64,000 nucleotides of DNA from JBBBNV01 sp037137075. Its GTDB lineage: Bacteria > Bacillota > Bacilli > Paenibacillales > NBRC-103111. Below are positions 51,656 to 61,475 of the stretch, piece by piece. The notes beneath the pieces are model-generated. The model saw nothing but the letters and a program-made list of their open reading frames with translations. It had not been told where the DNA came from and ran no database searches. The stretch spans positions 62,001 through 126,000 of the forward strand of contig NZ_JBBBNV010000009.1 in NCBI RefSeq assembly GCF_037137075.1, given 5' to 3'. Every line of letters begins with the position of its first letter. Within the stretch, counting starts at the first letter, position 1. The translations under genes were made by a program, and so were the position numbers.

Positions 51656-53044
51656 ATGAAAAAGAGATTATCCAGCATTCTGCTGACGATGGCGGTTACC
51701 GTCGGCCTATTGTCGGGCTGCGGCACCGATAATGGCTCGGCCGGCGCGAGTCCATCCGGTTCCCAGGGAGCGAGCGGAGCAGCCAACAAGGAACCGGTTC
51801 GGATTAAGCTGCATACGTTCGGCAATGAACAAGGCTATGCCTGGTCAAAAACAATCCCTGCCTTTGAAGCAAAATATCCGGACATTAAAGTAGACGTCGT
51901 TGTGCTTAGCGAAAAAGGCGACACCCAGGAATCGATGCAGAAGCTGGACCTGGCGGCCGCAGCAGGCGATGAGATGGATGTCATAATGTTCAGCGACCCG
52001 GCTGGCTATGCCCAGCGCGTCGGGCTCGGCATGGCGGAGCCGCTGGATGCATTTATCTCCAAAGAGGGCTTTAAAGTGACGGACGACTACAAGGTCGACA
52101 CGCAGCTGAACGGTAAATATTACGCGCTGCCGGGCAAATTCAACCCGTGGTATGTGCTTTTGAACAAGGATCATCTGGATGCAGCGGGACTTCAGGTGCC
52201 CAAGGACTGGACCTGGGATGACTTTATGGACTATGCCAAAAAGCTGACCAAGGACGAGGGCGGCACGAAGCGCTACGGAACATATTTCCACGGTCCGCAA
52301 AACGGCGGATGGATGGAATTCCTCAAGCTGGCCCTCGCGAACCAGGCGGAGAACACCGAGTTCCTGAAGGCGGACGGAACCTCCAATCTGGACAGCCCGC
52401 TGTTCAAGAAAACGGTGGAAATGCGCGTGAAGATGGAGAAGGATGACAAATCGTCCACCCCTTACGCTGACATGCTGTCCCAAAAGCTGGCTTACCGCCC
52501 GCAATTTTTCAATCAATCGGCAAGTATGATTTTGATCGGCAGCTGGATGAACACGGAGATTGGCGGTACGGCGCAAACGCCGCTGAAGTTCAATGTCACC
52601 GTGGCCCCGTATCCGAAAAACAGCGCCTCCGATCAAGGCGGCTACACGCCGGTAACGACCGACTATGTTTCGGTTGCCGCCAAATCGAAGCACAAGGAAG
52701 AAGCTTATAAATTCGTTCGCTGGTACACCACAGAGGGTCAGCTGGCTCAGGGCAAGAACATCCCGTCCTGGAGCAAGGTGAAGGATGAGGATTTGACCAA
52801 AATCGTCGATACGATTTTGAGCGGCACCAAGAACCCGGAAAAAGTAGATAAAGCGTCTCTCATCAATGTGCTGAAAAACTCCAGAGCCTCCAAAATCGTT
52901 GCCCCGGTAACGTACCAGGCGGAGGTTTACAAAGCGATTAACCAGCAGTATGAGCTGCTCATTCTCGGCAAGCAAAGCGTAGACGAGATGATTGCCAATT
53001 CCAAAAAGGATGTCCAAAAAATTATTGATTCCAACAAGAAATAA
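51656..53044 (+). CDS. Carbohydrate ABC transporter substrate-binding lipoprotein
   Basis: The 462-residue precursor has a lipoprotein signal with lipobox LLSGC (Cys near residue 22) and the family-1 binding-protein fold: FNPWYVLLNKDHLDAAGLQVPKDW, MILIGSWMNTEI, YVSVAAKSKHKEEAYKFVRW. It catches oligosaccharides at the cell surface for the two permeases. It comes after the permeases, the reverse of the common order, and has its own promoter. AAGGAGGGG precedes ATG 51656. Confidence 0.93.
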   Translation: MKKRLSSILLTMAVTVGLLSGCGTDNGSAGASPSGSQGASGAANKEPVRIKLHTFGNEQGYAWSKTIPAFEAKYPDIKVDVVVLSEKGDTQESMQKLDLAAAAGDEMDVIMFSDPAGYAQRVGLGMAEPLDAFISKEGFKVTDDYKVDTQLNGKYYALPGKFNPWYVLLNKDHLDAAGLQVPKDWTWDDFMDYAKKLTKDEGGTKRYGTYFHGPQNGGWMEFLKLALANQAENTEFLKADGTSNLDSPLFKKTVEMRVKMEKDDKSSTPYADMLSQKLAYRPQFFNQSASMILIGSWMNTEIGGTAQTPLKFNVTVAPYPKNSASDQGGYTPVTTDYVSVAAKSKHKEEAYKFVRWYTTEGQLAQGKNIPSWSKVKDEDLTKIVDTILSGTKNPEKVDKASLINVLKNSRASKIVAPVTYQAEVYKAINQQYELLILGKQSVDEMIANSKKDVQKIIDSNKK

Positions 53045-53130
53045 GCAGGTATAATGAAGGGAGAGGGTCGGCATGATGCCCGCCCTCTTCGCATTTGTAA
53101 CCCATGCAAGCCGCTAAGGAGGAGACAGAC

Positions 53131-55062
53131 GTGCTTCAACGACTGCAGCAATGGATTAGCCGGGTTCCCCTTCCTTCCTTCCGCTTTAAGCTGATTGCGA
53201 CGGCGGTAGCCTGTGTGCTGATTCCAACCTGCATCACACTCGCCGCCTCCAGTGTGCTGACCAAGGACGCGGTCAAGGAGCAGGCGGTACTGAGCGCGGA
53301 AAGCTCGCTGCAGCTCGTAAACGGCTACGTTTCGAATACCTTGAAGGCGATGCTCCATATTATGAACTTTGTACAGCTGGATTCCGAGATCTCCACTGCG
53401 CTGAAGCAGCGGGCGGTCGGCAAAACCTATTCCGGGCCTGAGGCCGAATACCAGAGATATGCTGATACGTACCGGATTACGAGCCGGATTGACAGCTCCA
53501 CCTTCGTAGGCGAGAAGCTGTACATTACGATTCTGCAGCCGGACGGCCAGTATTACACCAACTACATGGCGGAGGAGTTTAATCCGCTCGTTATTTTCCA
53601 GGAGAGCTGGTTTGCGGACTTGAAGCAGCTTTCCGGGCTGGAAACGTATTGGGTCGGCCTTCAGCCCACCTGGTTCAAATTCGAAAAAGCGCGTAATCCA
53701 TATCAGCTGTCGCTGGCCCGCACGCTGCGGGATTCCAGCTCCAACATTTATGCATATGTCATTGTAACGATGATGGAGAATCAGATTAATTCCATCTTTA
53801 AGCAGCTGGCCTCAGGACAAGAGCTGATGCTGCTGGATGCACAGGGCACGATTATTTCTCACCCTGATCCGCACCGGATGGGACAGCCCTTTACCGTAAA
53901 TTCACATGATGAAAAGGACGTCATTCGAAAACCAGGCGCCCTCTTCACCGTAAATGGCCGCGAGGTATTGCTCTCGGAGCAATCGGTCCTGAACTCCGGG
54001 TGGAAGCTGGTGATGCTGACTCCCTATAAGGAAGCCGTATTTAAGATTAATCGGATTTTTAATCATGTGTTTCTGCTCCAGCTGCTGGCGTTCGTCACAT
54101 TCATGCTGCTGCTTGTCTATTTGCTGCGGGCCTATACGAAGCCGCTTACGCGCCTCAGCAAATTGGCGGAAACGGTTCAACGAGGCAACCTGGAGGCGCG
54201 CTCCCATCTGCGGGGCAAGGACGAGATCGGACGTCTCGGGCTTTCCTTTGACCAGATGCTGAATCAAATCAAACGGATGATTGCCGAGGTTACGCTGGAG
54301 CAGTCGCGTAAACGCAAAGCGGAGCTGGCCATGCTCCAAGCGCAGATTCATCCGCATTTCCTGTTTAATGTGCTGAACTCCATTCGGATGAAGGTGCTGC
54401 GGCGCGGGGATCAGGAAAGCTCGGATATGATTAGCTCCCTCTCCAGACTGCTGCGGATGACGATTGACCGCGACCATGAGAATATTCCGCTGCATGAGGA
54501 GCTGGAGATCGTCATGCACTATTTGCAGCTCATGAATATGCGGCAAAAAGAAACGGTTCACCTCCGTATCGACGCCTCCTCCGGGGCTCAGCTTGCAGCG
54601 GTGCCGCGCTTCATGCTGCAGCCGTTAATTGAAAATGCCCTGATTCATGGCTTTAACCAGCACAGCGGGACCATCACCCTGCAGGCATTTATCGACGAGC
54701 AGCTGTATTTGAAGGTCGTTGTGGAGGATGACGGGCAAGGCATGAACGAAGCGGATTTGGAGAAGCTTCGGCTGTCTGTAGCCGCCGCGCTCGCCGCCCC
54801 GGCTCCCGATATGCACATGCGCCAGCCGTCGGACCATGCCGGACTGCAGCCAGACGCAGGACCCGCAGCTGAACCTGCAGCTGAACCTGCGGTCCCTTCA
54901 ATGCGCAAAGGCTTCTCCGGTGTCGGGCTTGCCAATGTTGCCGAACGCCTCCGGCTTACCTTCGGGGAGACCGCTGAGATGAATATCAACAGCGAGGTTG
55001 GAATTGGAACCCGCATTCGTTTACGGATACCCTATCAGGAGGTGTGGCAGCTGCATGTATAA
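53131..55062 (+). CDS. YesM-type sensor histidine kinase
   Basis: The 643-residue kinase has two membrane helices (~25-45 and ~310-335) around a large dCACHE-like sensor, a HAMP domain (~335-390), the His_kinase motif QIHPHFLFNVLNSIR and an ATPase domain (LIENALIHGF; VEDDGQGM; SGVGLANV). A Pro/Ala-rich insert with a tandem AEPAAEPA lies at ~550-595 in the ATP lid. GTG 53131 follows AAGGAGGAG. It should sense the imported or external glycan and phosphorylate the next gene product. A TATAAT at 53050-53055 may give it a separate promoter. Confidence 0.93.
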   Translation: MLQRLQQWISRVPLPSFRFKLIATAVACVLIPTCITLAASSVLTKDAVKEQAVLSAESSLQLVNGYVSNTLKAMLHIMNFVQLDSEISTALKQRAVGKTYSGPEAEYQRYADTYRITSRIDSSTFVGEKLYITILQPDGQYYTNYMAEEFNPLVIFQESWFADLKQLSGLETYWVGLQPTWFKFEKARNPYQLSLARTLRDSSSNIYAYVIVTMMENQINSIFKQLASGQELMLLDAQGTIISHPDPHRMGQPFTVNSHDEKDVIRKPGALFTVNGREVLLSEQSVLNSGWKLVMLTPYKEAVFKINRIFNHVFLLQLLAFVTFMLLLVYLLRAYTKPLTRLSKLAETVQRGNLEARSHLRGKDEIGRLGLSFDQMLNQIKRMIAEVTLEQSRKRKAELAMLQAQIHPHFLFNVLNSIRMKVLRRGDQESSDMISSLSRLLRMTIDRDHENIPLHEELEIVMHYLQLMNMRQKETVHLRIDASSGAQLAAVPRFMLQPLIENALIHGFNQHSGTITLQAFIDEQLYLKVVVEDDGQGMNEADLEKLRLSVAAALAAPAPDMHMRQPSDHAGLQPDAGPAAEPAAEPAVPSMRKGFSGVGLANVAERLRLTFGETAEMNINSEVGIGTRIRLRIPYQEVWQLHV

Positions 55063-56662
55063 AGTGATGCTTGTAGACGATGATTACCCTGTGCTGGAAC
55101 TGCTGGCCGATACGATCGAATGGGAGCGCCTGGGAATGACGCTGCTCGGCGCCCATGAGAACGGCGCAGCCGCCCTGGAGCAGGCTTCCGTACAAATGCC
55201 GGATATTCTCATTACCGATATCGGCATGCCCAAAATGAACGGCCTGGAGCTTATCGAGCAGCTGCGCGGGCGCAAGCCGAGCCTGCGAACCGCTATTTTG
55301 TCCTGCCACAGTGAATTTCATTTGGCCCAGCAGGCCATGCGGCTGAATGTGCAGCATTATTTGTTAAAGGACACGCTGGAGCCCTCCGATATGAACAAGC
55401 TGCTGGCCGAGTTCAAGCAAAGTCTGGACCATGAGCACCAAACGAGCGTGCAGCAGCTTCAGCTCCGGCATATGGTGGATCGCAGCCGGGATGCGCTGAA
55501 AGCGAAGTTCATCCGCTATACCATTCATGAGCCGATTCTTGACACCCGGCAGTGGGCCGAAGAAGGCCGGTCTCTCGGGATTGCCTTTGACTTGCCGCTG
55601 CAGCTTCCGGTGCTGGCCCAAATTAATGATTTCAGCGCAGGCAAGCGCCGGTTTTTCTCCGAAGACATGCTGCGGTTTGCCGTGCATAATGTGATGGATG
55701 AGGTCATTCGTGACACGGGTGCGCTGGCGGTGCCTTTTGCTTATGGAGATAAGGACATCTTCCTGGTGTTCTCGTTTCGCGAAAGCATGAAGACGAACCC
55801 GTTCGAGGAGGCGGCCAAGCTGCTCCGAAGCATCCAGGAGGCGCTGCGCAAAAGCTTGAAGCTGTCGATGTCCATGCTCATCGGCGACCTGTGCGGAAGC
55901 CCGGAGCTGCTGAAGCAGGAGCTGACGCTGCTTCTCTCCGAAACGGCGCAGCAGTTTTATATGGAGCCCCGGTCTATTGCGAAGCTTCACCGTCAGTCTC
56001 CGACGGATGCGGCGGATTTGTTCGCCCGCTATGACGAGGCTTGCGGTCAATTCCGCGACATGCTGCTGGAGCAGGATGCCAATGCCCTGCCCGGGCTGAT
56101 CAAGCAGTGGTCCCGGTTTTTGCACGAGCAGCGATTCGCTCCCGAGACGGTGAAGGAATGGGTGCTGAAGCTTGTGCTGGACATTAAGCTGAAGTTCCAA
56201 TCTCTGCAGTATTTCCGCGGGGGCGCGACCGCCGAGGTGCTCCATCGCGAAATCGTTGATTTGGGATCGCTTGCCGAGCTGGAGCACTGGCTTACGGAGC
56301 ATTTCCATACCGCCATGGAATCGGTCGGGGGCATAAGACGGCAAAGCCACCGTACGGAGGTCATCGATGCATGCCAGTACGTCTCTCTTCATTTGGGCAA
56401 GCGCATCAGCCTGGAGGAGGTATCCGAACGGCTTCATTTGAACCCTAGCTATTTCAGCCGCTTGTTTAAAAAAGAAACCGGCGAGACGTTCATCGAATAT
56501 GTTACCCGGACCAAAATCGAGCGGGCCAAGGAGCTGCTGGATCAGACCAGCCACTCTGTCGGCAAAATCGGCGAGATGCTCGGCTACGACAATCAGAGCT
56601 ATTTTATTAAGACATTTAAAACTCAAATCGGGCTTACACCAATCGAATACAGAGGAAAATGA
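55055..56662 (+). CDS. YesN-type AraC-family response regulator
   Basis: The 535-residue regulator has a receiver domain (VDDDYPV; Asp55 in ILITDIGMPKMNG), a ~300-residue linker and a C-terminal AraC DNA-binding domain (ISLEEVSERLHLNPSYFSRLFKKET; KIGEMLGYDNQSYFIKTFK). It overlaps the kinase gene by 8 bp and uses AGGAGG inside it. It is the likely activator at the two TCAA-repeat promoters of this locus. Confidence 0.94.
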   Translation: MYKVMLVDDDYPVLELLADTIEWERLGMTLLGAHENGAAALEQASVQMPDILITDIGMPKMNGLELIEQLRGRKPSLRTAILSCHSEFHLAQQAMRLNVQHYLLKDTLEPSDMNKLLAEFKQSLDHEHQTSVQQLQLRHMVDRSRDALKAKFIRYTIHEPILDTRQWAEEGRSLGIAFDLPLQLPVLAQINDFSAGKRRFFSEDMLRFAVHNVMDEVIRDTGALAVPFAYGDKDIFLVFSFRESMKTNPFEEAAKLLRSIQEALRKSLKLSMSMLIGDLCGSPELLKQELTLLLSETAQQFYMEPRSIAKLHRQSPTDAADLFARYDEACGQFRDMLLEQDANALPGLIKQWSRFLHEQRFAPETVKEWVLKLVLDIKLKFQSLQYFRGGATAEVLHREIVDLGSLAELEHWLTEHFHTAMESVGGIRRQSHRTEVIDACQYVSLHLGKRISLEEVSERLHLNPSYFSRLFKKETGETFIEYVTRTKIERAKELLDQTSHSVGKIGEMLGYDNQSYFIKTFKTQIGLTPIEYRGK

Positions 56663-56666
56663 CCCC

Positions 56667-58568
56667 ATGAGAAAGGACATCCCTGCTATGCTATGGAATC
56701 AGGAACAAATTTGGGCCGCTCTGACGAATTCCTCCTTGCAGTATGAGCACACCCCCCGGCTTCTGACCGCCGGAGCCGATCCGAAGCGCTGGTGGGCTGA
56801 TTGCAATGCATCGCCGCCGATGCAGCCAATTCTGGACGAAATACGCCGGGAGGCTGCTAAGCTTCTGGACGAGCCTATGCCTGAGCTCACGCTGGAGCTA
56901 TTCCGTTTGTTCGAGCAGCATGGAGAGCGTCTGCCGTATGAGCAGGTGTATTTCGCCCGCCGCAAACGGCTGAATACCTTCGCCTTCCTGTCCCTGCTGG
57001 AGCCGGATGAGGAACGTTACCGCAAGGAGCTGCACGACGCTATTTGGAGCCTGCTGAATGAGTACACCTGGTGTCTGCCCGCCCATTTGAAGGAAAACGA
57101 GCTGCAGGCCAATTTATCCTCGGACGCCTACTCGTTAAGTGAGCGTTCCCGGCTGCAATTCCGGCCCCAGTATAGAATTGATTTGTTCTCGGCGGAAACG
57201 GCCTTTGCGCTCAGCGAGATTTTGCGCCTCACGGAAGACACGCTTCCCGATCTGCTCAAAAGCCGGATTTGCGAAGAGGTGTACCGCCGCATCTTCTGGC
57301 CGATGATGCATGACGGCCCGTTCGGCTGGGAAACGGCGACTCATAACTGGGCCTCCGTGTGCGCCGGATCTATTGGCGCAGCGGCCATCCATCTGATGCG
57401 TGATCCCGCGGAGCTGGCGGCGCTGCTGGCAAAGCTGCTTCCATCGATCGACAGCTTCCTTTCAGGCTACGGCGAGGATGGCGCCTGCATGGAAGGCTAC
57501 GGCTACTGGGTGTACGGCTTTAGCTTCTACGTCCTGTTCGCGGATCTGCTCAAACAGCGTACGGACGGCGCGATAAATTTGCTTCATGGTGAAAAGGTAC
57601 GCCAAATCGCCCTTTTCCAGCAAAAATGCTTTTTAAGCCAAGGCTGCGTAGCCAACTTCTCTGACTCGCTGCCGAGCTTCGAAATTCATTTGGGCTTGTC
57701 CCACTACTTGAGCCGGCTCTATCCGGAGATGGCTCTCCCTGCGGCGGAGCTGCGTTCGGGGTACTTGTTCGACCACTGCCACCGCTGGGCCCACCTGAGC
57801 CGGAATCTGCTCTGGACCCGCCCGGAGGAGAACGGCGCGCCATGGCCGACGGCTTCCTATTACTTATCCGATGCTCAATGGGTCATCTCCCGTTCTGTGC
57901 TCGAAGAAGGCACCTTTGGCTTCGCCGCCAAAGGCGGCCACAACGACGAGCCCCATAACCATAACGATGTCGGCCATTTCATCCTGCATGCCGATGACGA
58001 AACGTATTTGTCCGATCTGGGCTGCGGACTGTACACGGCAGGCTATTTCGGAGCAGCTCGCTATACATACGCCTGCAATGGGGCTCAGGGGCACTCCGTG
58101 CCGATTATCGACGGACAACTGCAGGTAGCCGGTGCAGCAGCCAAAGCACACGTGCTGAGAGTGGAAACCGGTCCTGCAGCAGACCGGTTGGAACTGGATT
58201 TAACAGCGGCTTATGCGCTGCCGCAGCTGGAACGGCTGACACGCCGGCTGCACTGGGAGAAAAGCGATTCCGGCTTGCCCGCGCTTTTGCTGGAAGATGC
58301 TTATACATTTGCAGCCGTGCCGGAAACTGTAGCGGAGCGGTTTATATGCAGCGTAAAGCCTGTCCTGCATGAGCAAGGCCTCATCGTGCTTCAAGGGAAG
58401 CACCGTCTTGCGATTCGTTATGCTGCCGCCGAGGCGGAGCCTTGTGTGGAAGATCATCTATTCGTGGATCATTTCGGCCGGGAGCAGGTGTACTGGACTC
58501 TGGATTTGCAGCTCAAGCCTTCTGCACCACAGCTTGAGGTACAGCTATCCTTCACATTTGAAGCTTAG
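56667..58568 (+). CDS. Heparinase II/III-like polysaccharide lyase
   Basis: The 633-residue protein lacks a signal peptide. An alpha-helical N-terminal half (with ETATHNWASVCAGSIGAAA) is followed by the heparinase II/III beta domain: FAAKGGHNDEPHNHNDVGHF and LSDLGCGLYTAGYFGAARY with the conserved His and Asp. It would cleave a uronate-containing oligosaccharide by elimination, in the cytoplasm. It starts 4 bp after the regulator stop; ATG 56688 is an alternative start. Confidence 0.88.
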   Translation: MRKDIPAMLWNQEQIWAALTNSSLQYEHTPRLLTAGADPKRWWADCNASPPMQPILDEIRREAAKLLDEPMPELTLELFRLFEQHGERLPYEQVYFARRKRLNTFAFLSLLEPDEERYRKELHDAIWSLLNEYTWCLPAHLKENELQANLSSDAYSLSERSRLQFRPQYRIDLFSAETAFALSEILRLTEDTLPDLLKSRICEEVYRRIFWPMMHDGPFGWETATHNWASVCAGSIGAAAIHLMRDPAELAALLAKLLPSIDSFLSGYGEDGACMEGYGYWVYGFSFYVLFADLLKQRTDGAINLLHGEKVRQIALFQQKCFLSQGCVANFSDSLPSFEIHLGLSHYLSRLYPEMALPAAELRSGYLFDHCHRWAHLSRNLLWTRPEENGAPWPTASYYLSDAQWVISRSVLEEGTFGFAAKGGHNDEPHNHNDVGHFILHADDETYLSDLGCGLYTAGYFGAARYTYACNGAQGHSVPIIDGQLQVAGAAAKAHVLRVETGPAADRLELDLTAAYALPQLERLTRRLHWEKSDSGLPALLLEDAYTFAAVPETVAERFICSVKPVLHEQGLIVLQGKHRLAIRYAAAEAEPCVEDHLFVDHFGREQVYWTLDLQLKPSAPQLEVQLSFTFEA

Positions 58569-58748
58569 CTTGGATGATTGGAGAAGCCGTCCTCGGGAGC
58601 ACCTTCATATCTCGGATTACCGGCAACGCTCCTTACGGCTCGCCCGTGAGTCACCGCCGCACTGAATACCGGCAAGGCCAAGTTTCATTTCAAAGAAGCC
58701 TCAAGCAGCTGTTTTCATACACTTTCAATTGGAAAAGAGGAACCGCTA

Positions 58749-59876
58749 ATGACCACAACCGTTTCCTGGGTGGACGAAGCATGGCAGCAGGTCGAAGCCA
58801 AGATTGCCAGAACGAGCCGCCGTATCGGCTCAGGCTTTCCACATGCCAGCCACGGCGGCACCTACGATCTTGCCGCTCCCTATTGGTGGACGGCGGGATT
58901 CTGGCCTGGCCTGCTCTGGCTGCTGTATCGTGAATCCGGCACGCCGGAATACCGGCAAATCGCCGAAGCTTGCGAGGAACAGCTTGATGAGGTCATAAAA
59001 CAATTTGACCGGCTCGATCATGATATGGGCTTCATGTGGACTTTGACCAGTGTAGCCCGCTACAGGCTGCTTGGAGAGGAAGCCTCCCGGCGGCGGGGGC
59101 TGCTCGCGGCCAGCCTTCTGATGGGCCGGTACAATGTTAAAGGCCGCTATATCCGTGCCTGGAATCCGTGGCGGGAGAACGAGGATAATTCGGGCGTGGC
59201 TATTATTGACTGCCTGATGAATTTGCCGCTGCTGTTCTGGGCCTCCCAGGTGACCGGCGATCCCCGTTTCAGCCATGTCGCAATTGAGCATGCCGATACC
59301 GTACTGAACCATTTTATCCGGCCGGACGGCTCCGTCTATCATATTGTTTGCTTCGATTCAGCCACAGGGGAGCATACCGGCTACCGTGGCGGCCAGGGCT
59401 ATGCCGAGCAATCGGCCTGGTCGCGAGGCGCGGCCTGGGCCGTGTACGGGCTCGCGCTCTGCGCCCGCCATACCGGGGAAGCACGTTTTCTGGAGGCAGC
59501 CAAGCGCTGCGCGCATTTCTTTATCGCGAATTTGCCGGAGGATTATGTGCCGCATTGGGATTTCCGGCTGCCAGCCGGCGTTCCCCGCTACCGGGACAGC
59601 TCCGCCGGAGCATGCGCCGCTTGCGGACTGCTGCAGCTTGCCGACCTGGTTGCTCCCGAGGAAGCCGGCTTATATCGCTCCGCCGGGGAACGTATCCTGC
59701 ACGCCTTGTACACTCATTATGGGGCTTGGGACGATCCGGACGAGGAAGGGCTGCTGCTGCACGGTACAAGCAACTACCCGGAGAACAGCAATATCGATGT
59801 GCCGCTCATTTACGGCGATTACTATTTCGTTGAAGGGCTCGCCAAGCTGAAGGGCCGATCAGAAGCATTCTGGTAA
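58749..59876 (+). CDS. Glycoside hydrolase family 88, unsaturated glucuronyl hydrolase
   Basis: The 375-residue (alpha/alpha)6-barrel enzyme has LDHDMGFMW with Asp92 and IIDCLMNLPLL with Asp154, matching the two catalytic Asp of the Bacillus GL1 enzyme. It hydrates and removes the 4,5-unsaturated uronic acid left by a lyase, so it acts right after the heparinase-like protein. No signal peptide: cytoplasmic. GAGGAACCGCTA precedes the ATG. The 180 bp before it show nothing notable. Confidence 0.93.
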   Translation: MTTTVSWVDEAWQQVEAKIARTSRRIGSGFPHASHGGTYDLAAPYWWTAGFWPGLLWLLYRESGTPEYRQIAEACEEQLDEVIKQFDRLDHDMGFMWTLTSVARYRLLGEEASRRRGLLAASLLMGRYNVKGRYIRAWNPWRENEDNSGVAIIDCLMNLPLLFWASQVTGDPRFSHVAIEHADTVLNHFIRPDGSVYHIVCFDSATGEHTGYRGGQGYAEQSAWSRGAAWAVYGLALCARHTGEARFLEAAKRCAHFFIANLPEDYVPHWDFRLPAGVPRYRDSSAGACAACGLLQLADLVAPEEAGLYRSAGERILHALYTHYGAWDDPDEEGLLLHGTSNYPENSNIDVPLIYGDYYFVEGLAKLKGRSEAFW

Positions 59877-59879
59877 AAT

Positions 59880-59915
59880 GGATTGGTTCCAGTAAAAGGA
59901 TTGGTTCCAGTAAAA
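59880..59915 (+). repeat. Tandem duplication, 2 x 18 bp
   Basis: GGATTGGTTCCAGTAAAA occurs twice in direct succession, 3 bases after the GH88 stop. Confidence 0.9.
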
Positions 59916-60020
59916 TTCATCACGCTAATATTTCCCATGAATTGTATAATTCGCATCCGAATATTTTGCGCCGGTAAGACCATACGCCCGGCTCGGCGCT
60001 TCCTGCTTGATGCCACACCA

Positions 60021-60061
60021 AGCCAGGCACAGCCCTTTCAACAATTGGGCTGTGCCTGGCT
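60021..60061. terminator. Strong hairpin after the carbohydrate locus
   Basis: Perfect 15-bp stem AGCCAGGCACAGCCC / GGGCTGTGCCTGGCT, 11-base loop, without a T-run. It separates GH88 from the convergent HRDC gene. No gene is seen in 59877-60195. Confidence 0.55.
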
Positions 60062-60195
60062 ATGGAGCGCCTTGCCTGGTAATTATTGATGAGTGTTTTT
60101 ATCAATTCTCCGATTGTGATTCAGCCGTTGTTATGGAAGGCATTGCAGCGGTGTTTCAACTTCATACGGCGGCCTGGCGGCTACACTGCTGCAGA

Positions 60196-61227
60196 TTAAG
60201 CGGCATCCGTACTGTCCTGCTCCGCTCCCGGCTGTTCCTTGTCCTGAAGCTGACGAAGCTGCAGACGCAGCAACCGCAAGTAGGCATACGCCTCGTCCGG
60301 CTGCAGGGGCTTCCACTCCGCCTCCGCCTGAACAGCCAGCAGCACCGGCTTCAGGAAACGGTCTCCGAGCTTGTGAAACGCCTGAATCGCTTGCTCCCGC
60401 TGCTCCGCTGAAAGCGCCTTCAACTCATGCTCAAGAAATGGCTGCAGACCGTTGCCCTGCTTACTCAGCTCCTCCAGCCACAGCAAAACCTCCCGTTTCG
60501 GAGCCTCCAGCCTCTGTTCCAGCTCTGCCATTGTTTCGCCTAGTGCCAGACCCTCCAGCAGTTCTAGCTGCCTCGCTCGCTTTTCTTCCGTCTGGCGGTT
60601 TTTCCGTTCCAGCTGCTTCCACTGCCATTGTTCAAACAAATCGGGATCAATGCGGGTGGCCACCCAGTCCAAAGGAAACCCGTTTTCCCGCTTCAAGTCC
60701 GCCGTCAGCTCCAGCAGCGCTTCTCCGTACTGCTCCGCTTTGGCCTTTCCCATCCCAGGGATGGCTTGGAGCTCCTCCATCGTCTGCGGCCTAAAGGCGC
60801 CAATCATATCCAGCAGCCGGTTCGTGGCAATGACATACGGCGCTCTGCTCTCCCTCGCCGCCTGCAGACGGCGCCAAGCCCGCAGGGACTCATACACCGC
60901 CTCATCCCGGTTCAGCTCGCTGTAATAATGAAGCATTTGTGTCCACCGGCTTCGGGTGGCAGACATCGCATCTGCCGGGCTATATTCCCGAATCAGCGGG
61001 ATGAAGCCGCCGGCCATTTTGTGCTGAAGCCCTTTGCGGAACACAGTCTGCATCTCGTCCCAATCGCCGCCTTCATACCACGCCTCATGCCCCTGTTGAG
61101 CTTGATCCGACTCCTCCTGCCACAGCACGAGCCAGGCCCCCTTCTGCTCGGCAATCGTAACGTGCGCTTGGCGAACCCGCCCTTCCCCGCTTTGCTTCTC
61201 CAGCCGATTCCTAAAAACGACATTCAT
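60196..61227 (-). CDS. HRDC-domain protein
   Basis: The 343-residue protein has an HRDC domain at ~105-172 (VYESLRAWRRLQAARESRAP, YVIATNRLLDMI, LQAIPGMGKAKAEQYGEALLEL), as found at the end of RecQ helicases and RNase D, where it binds nucleic acid. No helicase or nuclease domain is present. The rest is charged and helical. AGGAAGGGGAAG precedes the ATG. Confidence 0.8.
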   Translation of the reverse strand: MNVVFRNRLEKQSGEGRVRQAHVTIAEQKGAWLVLWQEESDQAQQGHEAWYEGGDWDEMQTVFRKGLQHKMAGGFIPLIREYSPADAMSATRSRWTQMLHYYSELNRDEAVYESLRAWRRLQAARESRAPYVIATNRLLDMIGAFRPQTMEELQAIPGMGKAKAEQYGEALLELTADLKRENGFPLDWVATRIDPDLFEQWQWKQLERKNRQTEEKRARQLELLEGLALGETMAELEQRLEAPKREVLLWLEELSKQGNGLQPFLEHELKALSAEQREQAIQAFHKLGDRFLKPVLLAVQAEAEWKPLQPDEAYAYLRLLRLQLRQLQDKEQPGAEQDSTDAA

Positions 61228-61401
61228 GCAGTGCTTCCCCTTCCTTGTGCGGTTTTGTAATGTTTCATTTCTAACCGAACCAAGCTGCAGCAGACAGCCC
61301 GCGCACAGTCCCGTCCTTACAAGGACATGACCCGTTATTTGCTTACCGGAAGCCTGTTTACAAAGCAGAACTACTCGGCCAACAAGCTCTAATAAACAAA
61401 T

Positions 61402-61442
61402 AAAAAAACACCTCCCCCTGCGGCGAACGCAGAAAGAGGTGC
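61402..61442 (-). terminator. Terminator downstream of the Cys-rich ORF
   Basis: Minus-strand AGCACCTC..CTGCG pairs with CGCAG..GAGGTGT, followed by seven T. It points to a minus-strand transcript coming from 61476-61685. Confidence 0.8.
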
Positions 61443-61475
61443 TTCCTCATAGGTAAAAATGAAATTAAGACTATC

